Positions 1-7,022 of a DNA stretch of 15,750 bases are shown piece by piece. The stretch's first letter is position 1, and each line of letters opens with the position of its first letter. Below the pieces are notes generated by a model. That model was not told where the DNA came from. It did no database searches and saw nothing but the letters and a program-made list of their open reading frames with translations. A program made the translations under genes and the position numbers. The DNA comes from Acidimicrobiia bacterium (GTDB taxonomy: Bacteria > Actinomycetota > Acidimicrobiia > Acidimicrobiales > Acidimicrobilacustridaceae), in the NCBI GenBank assembly GCA_016462055.1, contig JAEMTX010000027.1, positions 1-15,750 of the forward strand. The letters are read 5' to 3'.

Positions 1-657
1 TCCGTTTTGGACGAGTCCACGATCAGCGAGGAGCTCCCACCCGACTCTGATCTCGTCGGGACCACTTCCTCGCGACGTTGGCAACCAGTTGTCTTCGTAT
101 CCCAACCACGCGTTATGCAGGATCGATGCCTCGATACCGGTCAACCCTGCCGATGCCACGATCGCCCAATGCGTATCGCCGCGCCATTCCCGAATGCAGT
201 TCACCGCCTGCCAACCCGATAGCAACGGATCGTTCGCTCGTTCCATCCGAAGATGTGAGGCATAGAAAACTCGCCCAACGGTTGGAAGTTGTTCCACGAC
301 GGCCCAGAGCGACGGTCCCAGCTGTTCCAGTGCAGGAACAATCGCAGGAGCAAATTCTCGGAGTCCTTCAACTACAGCGTCATTACGCGCGTTCCAGACC
401 GATTCAAAATCAGTTGACGCAGCGACCAGATCGAAAGTGAACGCAATCGCGCTTGGACTAATCGAACCGAACGCCGCAGTCACCGCTTCAGGGCCGGCAG
501 TAGCCAACGGTGCGCAACGAGAAGCGATATAGCCAATCGGACCAGGGAGCCCGAGTGCCTCGTAGCGTCGGATCGCCCCCGGATCCCAGAAAATCCAACC
601 AATGGTGGTTTGCACCGATCGCGAATTGCGTTTCGCTATGGCGTTCCAGTCAGTCAC
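1..657 (-). CDS. SCO6745-family protein, partial (C-terminus beyond the window)
   Basis: Reading leftward from the GTG at 657-655 gives 219 codons without a stop before the window edge, so the C-terminus is missing. The protein begins MTDWNAIAKRNSR and contains GLPGPIGYIASRCAPL, then PEAVTAAFGSISP, then a helical middle and a WxALADRG-like segment (GWELLADRG). This order is typical of the actinobacterial SCO6745 family, an uncharacterised, mostly helical family whose members are usually about 250-290 residues. No biochemical role is known to me and none is inferred. The start is supported by an AGAGGTGG stretch about 7-9 nt upstream and by an in-frame TAG shortly before it. It lies 58 bp downstream of the aldehyde dehydrogenase on the same strand, so it could be the last gene of that unit. 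Confidence 0.8.
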   Translation of the reverse strand, partial: MTDWNAIAKRNSRSVQTTIGWIFWDPGAIRRYEALGLPGPIGYIASRCAPLATAGPEAVTAAFGSISPSAIAFTFDLVAASTDFESVWNARNDAVVEGLREFAPAIVPALEQLGPSLWAVVEQLPTVGRVFYASHLRMERANDPLLSGWQAVNCIREWRGDTHWAIVASAGLTGIEASILHNAWLGYEDNWLPTSRGSGPDEIRVGWELLADRGLVQNG

Positions 658-715
658 AGATGGCCCACCTCTTGAGTTCGCGAATATTGAACTCTAGAGA
701 ATCTATTTCGCTCGT

Positions 716-2077
716 TCACAGAACCTTGCGGAAGATCTTCTCTTTGCGCGCTGTGTAGGGCGGGTATGTGAGCGATGGATCAAGTTTCGTTCCACGCGTA
801 AGTACAGGTTTCATGTGCTGAAAAAGTCGCACTCCAGCCCTTCCGTGGTAGCCACCCATTCCGCTTTCGCCAATTCCACCAAACGGAAGATTCGGATTGG
901 TCAGATGCAAGATTGTGCCGTTGACCGTTACGCCACCAGCGGTCGTGCGTGAGAGAACTTCGCGTACGACTTTTTTATTCTCGGCGAAAACATAGAGCGC
1001 GAGTGGGTGCGCGTGCGCGTTGACATACGAAATCGCCTCATCGGTTGAGGCAACGCTGATCACAGGCAGGATCGGACCGAAAATCTCTTCATTCATGACT
1101 TGTGATTCCATGTCGACGTCGACAAGAACAGTTGGAGCAATGTAACGAGTCGCCTCATCGCTAACGCCTCCAATCGCAGGGGTGGTCCCGCGAAGAAGCC
1201 CTGTCAGTCGATCGAAATGTCGAGGCGAAACGATGCGGGCATAGCTTTCGCTGGATTGGGGGTTCTCTCCATAAAACTCGCTGATTGCCTTTCCGAGTTC
1301 GTCAACAAATGCATCACGAACTTTTTCGTCTACCAAGACGTAGTCGGGAGCAACGCAGGTTTGTCCTGCATTCAGCCACTTACCCCAGGCAATGCGATGG
1401 GCAGAAACTTTGAGATTGGCCGAAGAGTCGACAATGACGGGGCTCTTTCCTCCAAGTTCGAGTGTGACCGGCGTGAGGTTCTTCACTGCAGCAGCCATCA
1501 CGATCCGCCCGACGGTTCCATTGCCGGTATAGAAGATGTGATCGAAACGCTGTTCAAGGAGATCAGTTGTTTCAGGAACGCCACCTTCAACAATTGCTAC
1601 AGCCGAAGGATCCAGGTACTTCGGGACCAATTCACCAAGCAACGCGGACGTCGACGCCGAAACTTCGGATGGTTTCATCACCACTGCATTTCCCGCTGCG
1701 ATTGCACCCGCAGCCGGAACAAGTAGAAGTTGAATCGGATAGTTCCACGGCGCGATTACCAAGACGACGCCTAAAGGTTCTGGAATCAGTCGCGATCGCG
1801 CTGGCATTGTCACAAGTGGTGTCCGTACCCGTTCAGGTTTGTTCCACTTTTTAAGTTTCTTGATCATCGACTTCACTTCGCCCGTCACAAATGCGATGTC
1901 TGTGATGAATCCTTCGACTGGTGGCTTACCGAGATCGGTTGCGAGCGCGCCGAGGAACGCTGCCTCATTCTCTTCGAGCATCTTCACCATTTGCTCAAGT
2001 TGATGTTTGCGCCACGCCAATGGCCGGGTCAGGCCCTTGTCGTATGAGATTCGAAGTTTGTCAGCCACAGATGTCAT
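716..2077 (-). CDS. NAD(P)-dependent aldehyde dehydrogenase, class 3 (ALDH3)-like
   Basis: The protein oxidises an aldehyde to the carboxylic acid with NAD(P)+; it should be cytoplasmic or membrane-associated. From the ATG at 2077 it has 453 residues, the usual length of the short ALDH3 / coniferyl-aldehyde dehydrogenase branch. Visible landmarks are APWNYP (catalytic-site Asn at about 112), the cofactor segment VVMKPSE, FYTGNGTVGR, the general base Glu207 in LELGGKSP, the nucleophile Cys241 in AGQTCVAPDY, EEIFGPILPV, and the C-terminal NLPFGGIGESGMGGYHG. All catalytic residues are present. A TTG at 2089 would add four residues; I prefer the ATG because the family N-terminus is reached without them, though neither start has a good Shine-Dalgarno. 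It sits 37 bp after the Cys-rich gene and 58 bp before the SCO6745-like gene, all leftward. Aldehyde chain length cannot be read from sequence; fatty or aromatic aldehydes are typical of the branch. Confidence 0.93.
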   Translation of the reverse strand: MTSVADKLRISYDKGLTRPLAWRKHQLEQMVKMLEENEAAFLGALATDLGKPPVEGFITDIAFVTGEVKSMIKKLKKWNKPERVRTPLVTMPARSRLIPEPLGVVLVIAPWNYPIQLLLVPAAGAIAAGNAVVMKPSEVSASTSALLGELVPKYLDPSAVAIVEGGVPETTDLLEQRFDHIFYTGNGTVGRIVMAAAVKNLTPVTLELGGKSPVIVDSSANLKVSAHRIAWGKWLNAGQTCVAPDYVLVDEKVRDAFVDELGKAISEFYGENPQSSESYARIVSPRHFDRLTGLLRGTTPAIGGVSDEATRYIAPTVLVDVDMESQVMNEEIFGPILPVISVASTDEAISYVNAHAHPLALYVFAENKKVVREVLSRTTAGGVTVNGTILHLTNPNLPFGGIGESGMGGYHGRAGVRLFQHMKPVLTRGTKLDPSLTYPPYTARKEKIFRKVL

Positions 2078-2114
2078 GGCCGCATTCAATCACCACACTC
2101 GTGACGAGCGCGGT

Positions 2115-2795
2115 TCAAGATGTCAGACGTTTGCGCAATTCAACGAAAACTTCGTTGCCCAGCAACTCGCTCAGTTCCTCCGAAAGTGACTCGATCACAG
2201 GGCGATCGCCGACATAGGCCCGATCCCCTTCGGTGCAGCACCAGGCCATGGTTTCGCCTTCGACGCCCCAATCGGCTCGAGACCAACGGCGCAACGTGGC
2301 CGTCTCAGTCGTAGGTGATGTCTGCACCCAATCGACCTTGACCGGCAATTGCCAACAAACAGTCGGCTTCCATTCAGTCGGAGATTCATCTGCGTCGATC
2401 GCTGCGAGATGCAGGGCGCAACCGGCGCCGCCAGCAAACCCGGGGCGATTGAGGAAGATGCATGCCCCGTCAACGACTCGGGTGTTCGTCGCCTTCTCGT
2501 TCGCGAAGATCCCACCGGCTTCAGCTTCGGCAGAGAACTGAAACAGCGAGGGGTCGATCATCGCAGCGAACGCGCTGATCATTCGTGATTCGTCTTCCCC
2601 GTCAAGCTCGGCACCCACCGAACAACAGCCCTGCTGGAGTTCCTCGGTTGGTTCATCGTGAATCCCAAGGCAGCCCCGACCCCAGATGCAGGTCCAATTC
2701 GAGTTGAGGAAGTTGGCATCGAACGACCAAGTGACCTCCCCATCGACGATCACGGGGTTCGCTGAATCAGCGGGGTCAAAAGGAGCTGGCTGCAT
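2115..2795 (-). CDS. Conserved Cys-rich hypothetical protein
   Basis: From the ATG at 2795 this encodes 226 residues with nine cysteines, at about 36, 42, 57, 58, 112, 126, 147, 186 and 187. The motifs are CIWGRGC, QQGCCSVGA, VVDGACIFLNRPGF followed by GAGCALHLAA, KPTVCWQLP and AWCCTEG. The clustering suggests a metal or iron-sulfur site, as in YkgJ/DUF3109-like cysteine-cluster proteins, but I cannot assign a family or substrate firmly. No signal peptide or membrane segment is seen. The reading frame stays open to 3620 upstream, but that part is antisense to the DUF2855 gene. Two ATGs fit (2819 and 2795); 2819 lies inside the 2818-2842 palindrome, so 2795 is preferred. It has no clear Shine-Dalgarno and could be read from a leaderless transcript. 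It is the first gene of the leftward unit, divergent from the DUF2855-tetR pair. Confidence 0.72.
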   Translation of the reverse strand: MQPAPFDPADSANPVIVDGEVTWSFDANFLNSNWTCIWGRGCLGIHDEPTEELQQGCCSVGAELDGEDESRMISAFAAMIDPSLFQFSAEAEAGGIFANEKATNTRVVDGACIFLNRPGFAGGAGCALHLAAIDADESPTEWKPTVCWQLPVKVDWVQTSPTTETATLRRWSRADWGVEGETMAWCCTEGDRAYVGDRPVIESLSEELSELLGNEVFVELRKRLTS

Positions 2796-2817
2796 GGAAC
2801 GATCGTACTGGCCCCTC

Positions 2818-2842
2818 ATTCTGTCAATAAGATTGACAGAAT
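2818..2842. promoter_or_regulatory. Perfect inverted repeat in the divergent intergenic region, candidate TetR operator
   Basis: The left arm ATTCTGTCAAT (2818-2828) and right arm ATTGACAGAAT (2832-2842) are exact reverse complements around a 3-nt spacer, AAG. It lies in the 96-bp gap between the leftward Cys-rich gene and the rightward DUF2855 gene, whose next gene is a TetR regulator. Size and symmetry match a TetR-dimer operator. Each arm contains TTGACA, at 2833-2838 on the plus strand and at 2827-2822 on the minus strand, matching the -35 consensus and pointing outwards. The -10 elements at normal spacing are poor (TAAGAA at 2856-2861 rightward), so the promoter assignment is weaker than the operator assignment. 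Confidence 0.7.
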
Positions 2843-2891
2843 CCAATCCAGTCAGTAAGAAACAGGGCGAACTCTCCCGAAGGTGACGTGC

Positions 2892-3980
2892 ATGACGATC
2901 GAGACCAACCGCAAGGATCTGGCCAGCACTCGAATTGCCGCTGATGAAGCCACTCCTCTCGAATCGGGTCAATGCCGTTTGCGAGTCGACCACTTCGCTC
3001 TGACGATGAACAACATCACCTACGGCGTCTTTGGCGACATGCTGCGCTACTGGGATGTCTTTCCCGCCTCCGATTCTCCTTCCGAGTGGGGCCGAATCCC
3101 GACTTGGGGATTCGCCGAAATCGTTGAAAGCAAGTGCGAAGACGTGGCAATCGGCGAGCGTCTGTTTGGTTTTCTCCCGATGGGTGAGGAAACGATCATC
3201 ACTCCAGGAAAAATCGATGATCGCGGACTCAGCGATATCGCTCCACATCGAGTTGGGCTTGCTGGTGCGTACAACCGTTATCAAAAGGCATCCACCGACC
3301 CGACATACCACGCCGACCGTGAAGCACAGCAAATGGTGCTCTATCCACTTTTCTTCACGAGTTTCGTCATCGACGACTTTCTGACAGACAACGAAGACTT
3401 CGGTGCTTCGCAAGTCGTGGTTTCGAGTGCATCGAGCAAAACCGCCATCGGTGTCGCCTACCTCGCAAAACAACGAGGGATAAAGACAGTCGGCCTCACT
3501 TCCAATGGAAACCGGGAATTCGTCGAATCCCTCGAAGTGTTTTCTGAAGTTGTTGTCTATGAAGACGTCAACGAAATAGCGAAGGTCCCATCGGCATACG
3601 TCGACATCGCTGGGAACCAAGATCTACTCCGAGCGGTCCACGCTCATCTTGATGGCGTCCTCAGCCATTCGATGGTTGTTGGAAATACCAACTGGGATCA
3701 CGTTGCAACCGACACCAGCGAACTTGCCGCCCCTCGACCTGAATTTCTATTTGCACCAACACAGATTTCGAAGCGAACAAAAGAGTGGGGCCGAGACGAA
3801 CTCGATCGGCGCATAGGAACCGCTTGGAGCAACTACTCCGAATGGTGTGACTCCTGGATTGAATTCTCTCAAGCTGCTGGGAACGACGAAGTTCTCGCCG
3901 TCTACGAAACCTTGATCAGCGGACGGCCTGACCCAAAGCAGGGATTTATCTGCTCAATCCACCCTGGGACGAACACATGA
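2892..3980 (+). CDS. DUF2855 family protein
   Basis: This is a 362-residue protein recognisable as a DUF2855 (PF11017) member, distantly like medium-chain dehydrogenase/quinone-reductase folds; no reaction is established. Visible parts are an N-terminal segment with NNITYGVFGDMLRYWDVFP and GRIPTWGFAEIVES, then MVLYPLFFTSFVIDDFL. A Rossmann-like stretch VVVSSASSKTAIGVAYLAKQ follows, and later YVDIAGNQDLLRAVHAHL. The classical GxGxxG is replaced by the SSASSKTAIG loop, as is usual in this family. The ATG at 2892 is chosen because GAAGG (2879-2883) sits 8 nt upstream; an in-frame GTG at 2883 overlaps that ribosome binding site. Its stop overlaps the tetR start (ATGA), so the two are translationally coupled. 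It lies directly downstream of the palindrome at 2818-2842, which probably controls it. Confidence 0.88.
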   Translation: MTIETNRKDLASTRIAADEATPLESGQCRLRVDHFALTMNNITYGVFGDMLRYWDVFPASDSPSEWGRIPTWGFAEIVESKCEDVAIGERLFGFLPMGEETIITPGKIDDRGLSDIAPHRVGLAGAYNRYQKASTDPTYHADREAQQMVLYPLFFTSFVIDDFLTDNEDFGASQVVVSSASSKTAIGVAYLAKQRGIKTVGLTSNGNREFVESLEVFSEVVVYEDVNEIAKVPSAYVDIAGNQDLLRAVHAHLDGVLSHSMVVGNTNWDHVATDTSELAAPRPEFLFAPTQISKRTKEWGRDELDRRIGTAWSNYSEWCDSWIEFSQAAGNDEVLAVYETLISGRPDPKQGFICSIHPGTNT

Positions 3981-4603
3981 ACACTCCACTTCTCCCCAAC
4001 ACAACGAATTCACCATCAACCGATGGGCGTACCGCTCGTCGCGACCGCGGAAGAACAGCCGTGCTCGAAGCAGCACTTGAATTGTTCGAGGAAGAAAACC
4101 TTGAGCCAACCCCTGAGCAGATCGCGCTCCGAGCCGGTGTTTCCGCCCGTTCGGTATATCGGTACTTTGAAGACCGCGACCAACTTGTCCGAGCAATCAT
4201 CGCTCATAAGCAACTCAAGATCCTTCCGCTCTTTCACATTGTCGACATCGGCAAAGGCGAATTAGAAGTTCGACTTACCCGCTTCGTTGACTCTCGCCTG
4301 AAGGTTCACGACGCAATCGCAGCGACTGCTCGTGCGATGGCGATCAAGTCATCAAGTGACCCCGTCATCCGTGAACAAATCGATTTCCGTAAATCGATCT
4401 TTCGGGAACAAGTGGAACTGAGCTTCGATCACGAGTTCAAGGCAATGAGCCTTCCTCAAAGAAACGCAGCCATCAACGCAATCGACGTGCTTACTCAACT
4501 TGATTCACTCGACCGGTACCAAGTTGATCTCGCTCTTTCTCTGAGTGAAACGCGAGAACTGCTACTTATTTCACTACGCGCACTACTCCACATCGACTCA
4601 TAA
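3977..4603 (+). CDS. TetR/AcrR-family transcriptional regulator
   Basis: This 208-residue protein has a typical TetR N-terminal DNA-binding domain at about residues 20-80. Helix 1 is RTAVLEAALELFEEEN, followed by PEQIALRAGVSARSVYRYF, where the helix-turn-helix ends in the family hallmark VYRYFEDRDQLVRAII. The C-terminal part is helical with no recognisable ligand signature. The first 19 or so residues are a polar extension rich in Thr, Asn and Ser. It overlaps the DUF2855 gene by 4 nt and so is co-transcribed with it. The likely target is the 25-bp inverted repeat upstream of its own operon, giving autoregulation and control of the divergent unit (inference). Whether it represses or activates, and its ligand, are unknown. 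Confidence 0.93.
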   Translation: MNTPLLPNTTNSPSTDGRTARRDRGRTAVLEAALELFEEENLEPTPEQIALRAGVSARSVYRYFEDRDQLVRAIIAHKQLKILPLFHIVDIGKGELEVRLTRFVDSRLKVHDAIAATARAMAIKSSSDPVIREQIDFRKSIFREQVELSFDHEFKAMSLPQRNAAINAIDVLTQLDSLDRYQVDLALSLSETRELLLISLRALLHIDS

Positions 4604-4649
4604 ACCACCTCCATCCACACGACTACCTCACTCCCAGATAGGACGACCA

Positions 4650-5342
4650 ATGGCTGAGCAACTCGATCACCCCTACGGAAAAATCAACATCGAACTTGTT
4701 GGCAGTTGGCTCAACATGAAGCCAGAAGATGACGGGTGCTTCTGGGCGCTCAACCTCATGAAGTACGTCGAAGTCGCCAACTACGACGACGGCCGTGAAG
4801 CAGTTTCAGGCAAAGCCGCCGACGACGCATATTCGCCCATCGGCCCGCTCGCAGCAGTAGGTGCCGCGGTTGCGTATTTAGGTGATGTCAAAGATCAACC
4901 GCTCGGAACACCCAAGTGGGACCGAGTAGCAATTGTTCGCTACCCCACACGCGCGTCGTTCTTTGCCATGCAAGAACGTAAAGACTTCAAAGAAGCTCAT
5001 GTCCACAAGAAAGCAGGCATGGACTTCACCATCATCCTTGCGTGTCTACCTAGTACCCACGATGAAGCAGCCTCAACCGATGGCGATCTTGTTCTCTTGA
5101 TTGATAAAGGGACGGAAGATGCCTTTGCTTCCGTCGACGGCGCAACACAGGTTGCACTCTTCGACGTCGAAGGCGTCATCATTGGCGATGAACGCCGTTA
5201 CGACCGAGCCCGGTTTGTACGCGTCGCCGATGATGAAACCATGACATCGCTCGTAAGTGCTGCAAAGAACGCTGAGGATGCGCAGATTCTCGTGCTGCGC
5301 AGCTTCATCGACAATCTCGTCGACACCGTCGTTACTGCCTAA
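4650..5342 (+). CDS. DUF1330-like protein with two related ferredoxin-fold halves
   Basis: The protein has 230 residues. The first half (about 33-134) has the DUF1330/dimeric alpha-beta-barrel pattern: LNLMKYVEVANYDDGREAVSG, a Gly/Ala helix, then KWDRVAIVRYPTRASFFAM and a final strand FTIILACLP. The second half (about 145-222) repeats the scheme more weakly: LVLLIDKG, VALFDVEG, RYDRARFVRVADDETMTSL and ILVLRSFID. It could therefore fold as an internal pseudo-dimer. Proteins of this fold are small oxygenases, EthD-like factors or of unknown role; no catalytic residues can be named here. The frame is open to 4545, but that part overlaps tetR; the ATG at 4650 follows GGACG and removes the overlap. 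It lies 46 bp after tetR and 15 bp before the dehalogenase gene. Confidence 0.8.
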   Translation: MAEQLDHPYGKINIELVGSWLNMKPEDDGCFWALNLMKYVEVANYDDGREAVSGKAADDAYSPIGPLAAVGAAVAYLGDVKDQPLGTPKWDRVAIVRYPTRASFFAMQERKDFKEAHVHKKAGMDFTIILACLPSTHDEAASTDGDLVLLIDKGTEDAFASVDGATQVALFDVEGVIIGDERRYDRARFVRVADDETMTSLVSAAKNAEDAQILVLRSFIDNLVDTVVTA

Positions 5343-5357
5343 GCGATTCCTCGGCCC

Positions 5358-6272
5358 ATGGAATTTCTCCGCACACCAGATGAATGTTTCGAGCATCTCG
5401 AGGGGTATGACTTCGAGCCGCATTACCGATCGATCACAACTGCCGATGGCACAAGTCTGAGGTTTCACTTCGTCGACGAAGGTCCTCGAGACGCTGCGCC
5501 CGTTCTTCTGCTGCACGGAAATCCTTCATGGTCGTACTTGCACCGTTCAATGATCCAAGGCTTGGCTAAACGAGGTCACAGGGTTATCGCTCTAGACCTC
5601 ATGGGAATGGGTCGATCCGACAAACCAATGGACAAAGCTGATTATTCATTGGCCAACCACATCGACTGGATGGGCCAATGGCTTGAAGCCGAGGGCCTCT
5701 CCAATATCACCATGTATTGCCAGGATTGGGGCGGCATCACCGGTCTCAACTTGTTGCCATTTCACGGCGATCGCTTCGCGCGGGTGATTGCATCGAATAC
5801 GGGTCTGCCGACCGGTGAAGGCGCTGGGCCCGCCGTCGACCAATGGCTCGCTTTCGTTGCCAGTGTCGATGCTCTTCCGATCAGCGTGTTGATCCAGGGT
5901 GGCACCACGCGGAAACTTTCCGCCGGGGAACTCGCTGCGTACAACGCTCCGTTCCCTGATGGTTCTTACCAAGCGTCTCCGTTGGCGTTTCCGTTTCTGA
6001 TCCCCGTGAAACCCGATAACCCCGGCGTTCCAATGTGCCGCGACGCGTGGACCTACCTCGCGACATGGACCAAACCGTTCCTCACAGTTTTCGGTTCAGA
6101 GGATCAGATTGCGTATAAAGCGGGGGCTCATGTGCGCATGCAGCGAGAAATTCCGGGGGCCGCCAATCAGCACCACATCGTGATCGAAGGTGCAAACCAC
6201 TTCATCCAAGAAGACGCTTCCGACCAACTCGTTGACATCATCGACCAATTCACCAAACAGGAAATCAACTAA
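5358..6272 (+). CDS. Haloalkane dehalogenase, HLD-I subfamily (Rv2296/DhmA-like)
   Basis: This alpha/beta-hydrolase hydrolyses carbon-halogen bonds, yielding an alcohol, halide and proton, in the cytoplasm. Its 304 residues match the ~300-residue HLD-I enzymes. The start MEFLRTPDECFEHLEGYDFEP resembles my recollection of the Mycobacterium tuberculosis Rv2296 N-terminus. The oxyanion strand is HGNPSWSYL (53-61). The nucleophile is Asp123 in CQDWGG, with the first halide-binding Trp124 beside it. The second halide-binding Trp is Trp163 in the cap (DQWLAF). The HLD-I catalytic acid is Asp249 (FGSEDQ) and the base is His281 (GANHFIQED). The full Asp-His-Asp plus Trp-Trp set argues for real dehalogenase activity rather than an epoxide hydrolase, which would need cap tyrosines. 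The natural substrate is unknown. No strong Shine-Dalgarno precedes the ATG. Its stop overlaps the next start (TAATG), coupling it to the lipoprotein gene. Confidence 0.92.
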   Translation: MEFLRTPDECFEHLEGYDFEPHYRSITTADGTSLRFHFVDEGPRDAAPVLLLHGNPSWSYLHRSMIQGLAKRGHRVIALDLMGMGRSDKPMDKADYSLANHIDWMGQWLEAEGLSNITMYCQDWGGITGLNLLPFHGDRFARVIASNTGLPTGEGAGPAVDQWLAFVASVDALPISVLIQGGTTRKLSAGELAAYNAPFPDGSYQASPLAFPFLIPVKPDNPGVPMCRDAWTYLATWTKPFLTVFGSEDQIAYKAGAHVRMQREIPGAANQHHIVIEGANHFIQEDASDQLVDIIDQFTKQEIN

Positions 6273-7015
6273 TGCATCGTTCACCCCGAATACTCGCTTC
6301 AGTAATTTTTCTTTCAGGTTTTCTTTTGGCAAGCGCGTGCAGTTCCAGTTCCAGTTCCACACAGTCGCCTGTGCAGACCACCGCGCCACAACAAGACGAC
6401 ATGCGCGATGGGCGCTACTGCGAAGTGCTCCTCGTTTCCCTCGCCACTGGTCAGCCCGTTGCCACCGTCTACAACACGTACCCGCTAAACCTGTGTCCTG
6501 CAGACAAATGGACAGCACTTGACCCGAAAGCAATTGCTGCTCAGTACGGGGCAACGGTGGCAATGTTGAACGGTCCTCGACACTGGATGATCAACCATGT
6601 CGAGAAGGTTGGCGAGCCTCCTTCCGAAAAAGCCGACTTTGGCGGAATCGAGATGTACAAACAGGCGACGGTGTCGATCGGGTCACTTCTCGACCAATCG
6701 AAGCCGTATTCGGTGTATCCGGTCAGCCGCTCGGTGATTTTCACCTGGCTTGCTGGGACTGAGATCTTTGAACTGACGGGTCCCGATGGAGCGCGCTACA
6801 TCATGCAATCGTTCAGTCAGCAGAAAGACCCAAGCCTTACCCTCGAAACGCTTCCCACATTGCGTTCCAAACTCGCACTACCCACTGGCTGGACATTCAG
6901 TTCGCGAACTCTCACCGATGATTTCCAACTTGTGACCGTGAAGAACCCCGCACAGGTGATGCAAGACGATCTCGGAAATAGCTATTCAATGATCCCCACG
7001 ACTCCAGAGAACTGA
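6272..7015 (+). CDS. Putative lipoprotein, paralogue of the next gene
   Basis: This 247-residue protein starts with a type II signal peptide: a basic MHRSPR, a hydrophobic core ILASVIFLSGFLLA, and a lipobox ending SAC with Cys23 as lipidation site. A Ser/Thr/Gln-rich linker (24-40) follows. The mature domain from about residue 44 (MRDGRYCEVLLV) contains CPADKWTALDPKAIAAQYGA, LNGPRHWMINH, VIFTWLAGTEIFELTGPDG and YIMQSFSQQKDPSL. I do not recognise a named domain. The mature domain aligns along its whole length with the product of the following gene. Besides Cys23 it has only Cys50 and Cys75, which could form a disulfide outside the membrane. Its ATG shares one base with the dehalogenase stop, so both are in one operon. 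The location is the outer face of the membrane; the function is unknown. Confidence 0.82.
   Translation: MHRSPRILASVIFLSGFLLASACSSSSSSTQSPVQTTAPQQDDMRDGRYCEVLLVSLATGQPVATVYNTYPLNLCPADKWTALDPKAIAAQYGATVAMLNGPRHWMINHVEKVGEPPSEKADFGGIEMYKQATVSIGSLLDQSKPYSVYPVSRSVIFTWLAGTEIFELTGPDGARYIMQSFSQQKDPSLTLETLPTLRSKLALPTGWTFSSRTLTDDFQLVTVKNPAQVMQDDLGNSYSMIPTTPEN
6341..6358 (+). repeat. Three tandem AGTTCC hexamers in the lipoprotein linker
   Basis: Three perfect copies of AGTTCC directly follow the lipobox Cys codon and encode six serines. Gain or loss of a copy would stay in frame and change the linker by two serines. It is short, so it is low-complexity coding sequence with at most modest slippage potential. 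Confidence 0.6.
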
Positions 7016-7022
7016 GTAGGCA

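Noticed and set aside
674..694. Inverted repeat GAGTTC...GAACTC with a 9-nt loop between the aldehyde dehydrogenase and the SCO6745-like gene.
   Set aside because: Six-bp AT-leaning stem without a T-tract; too weak for a terminator and not positioned like an operator.
2796..3620. The leftward reading frame of the Cys-rich protein stays open for about 275 codons upstream of 2795.
   Set aside because: This part is antisense to the well-supported DUF2855 gene and has no family-like sequence; it is a shadow frame created by the coding bias of the opposite strand.
4545..4649. In-frame upstream extension of the DUF1330-like gene.
   Set aside because: It would overlap the tetR gene by 59 nt and adds a low-quality sequence not seen in the family; the ATG at 4650 has its own GGACG element.
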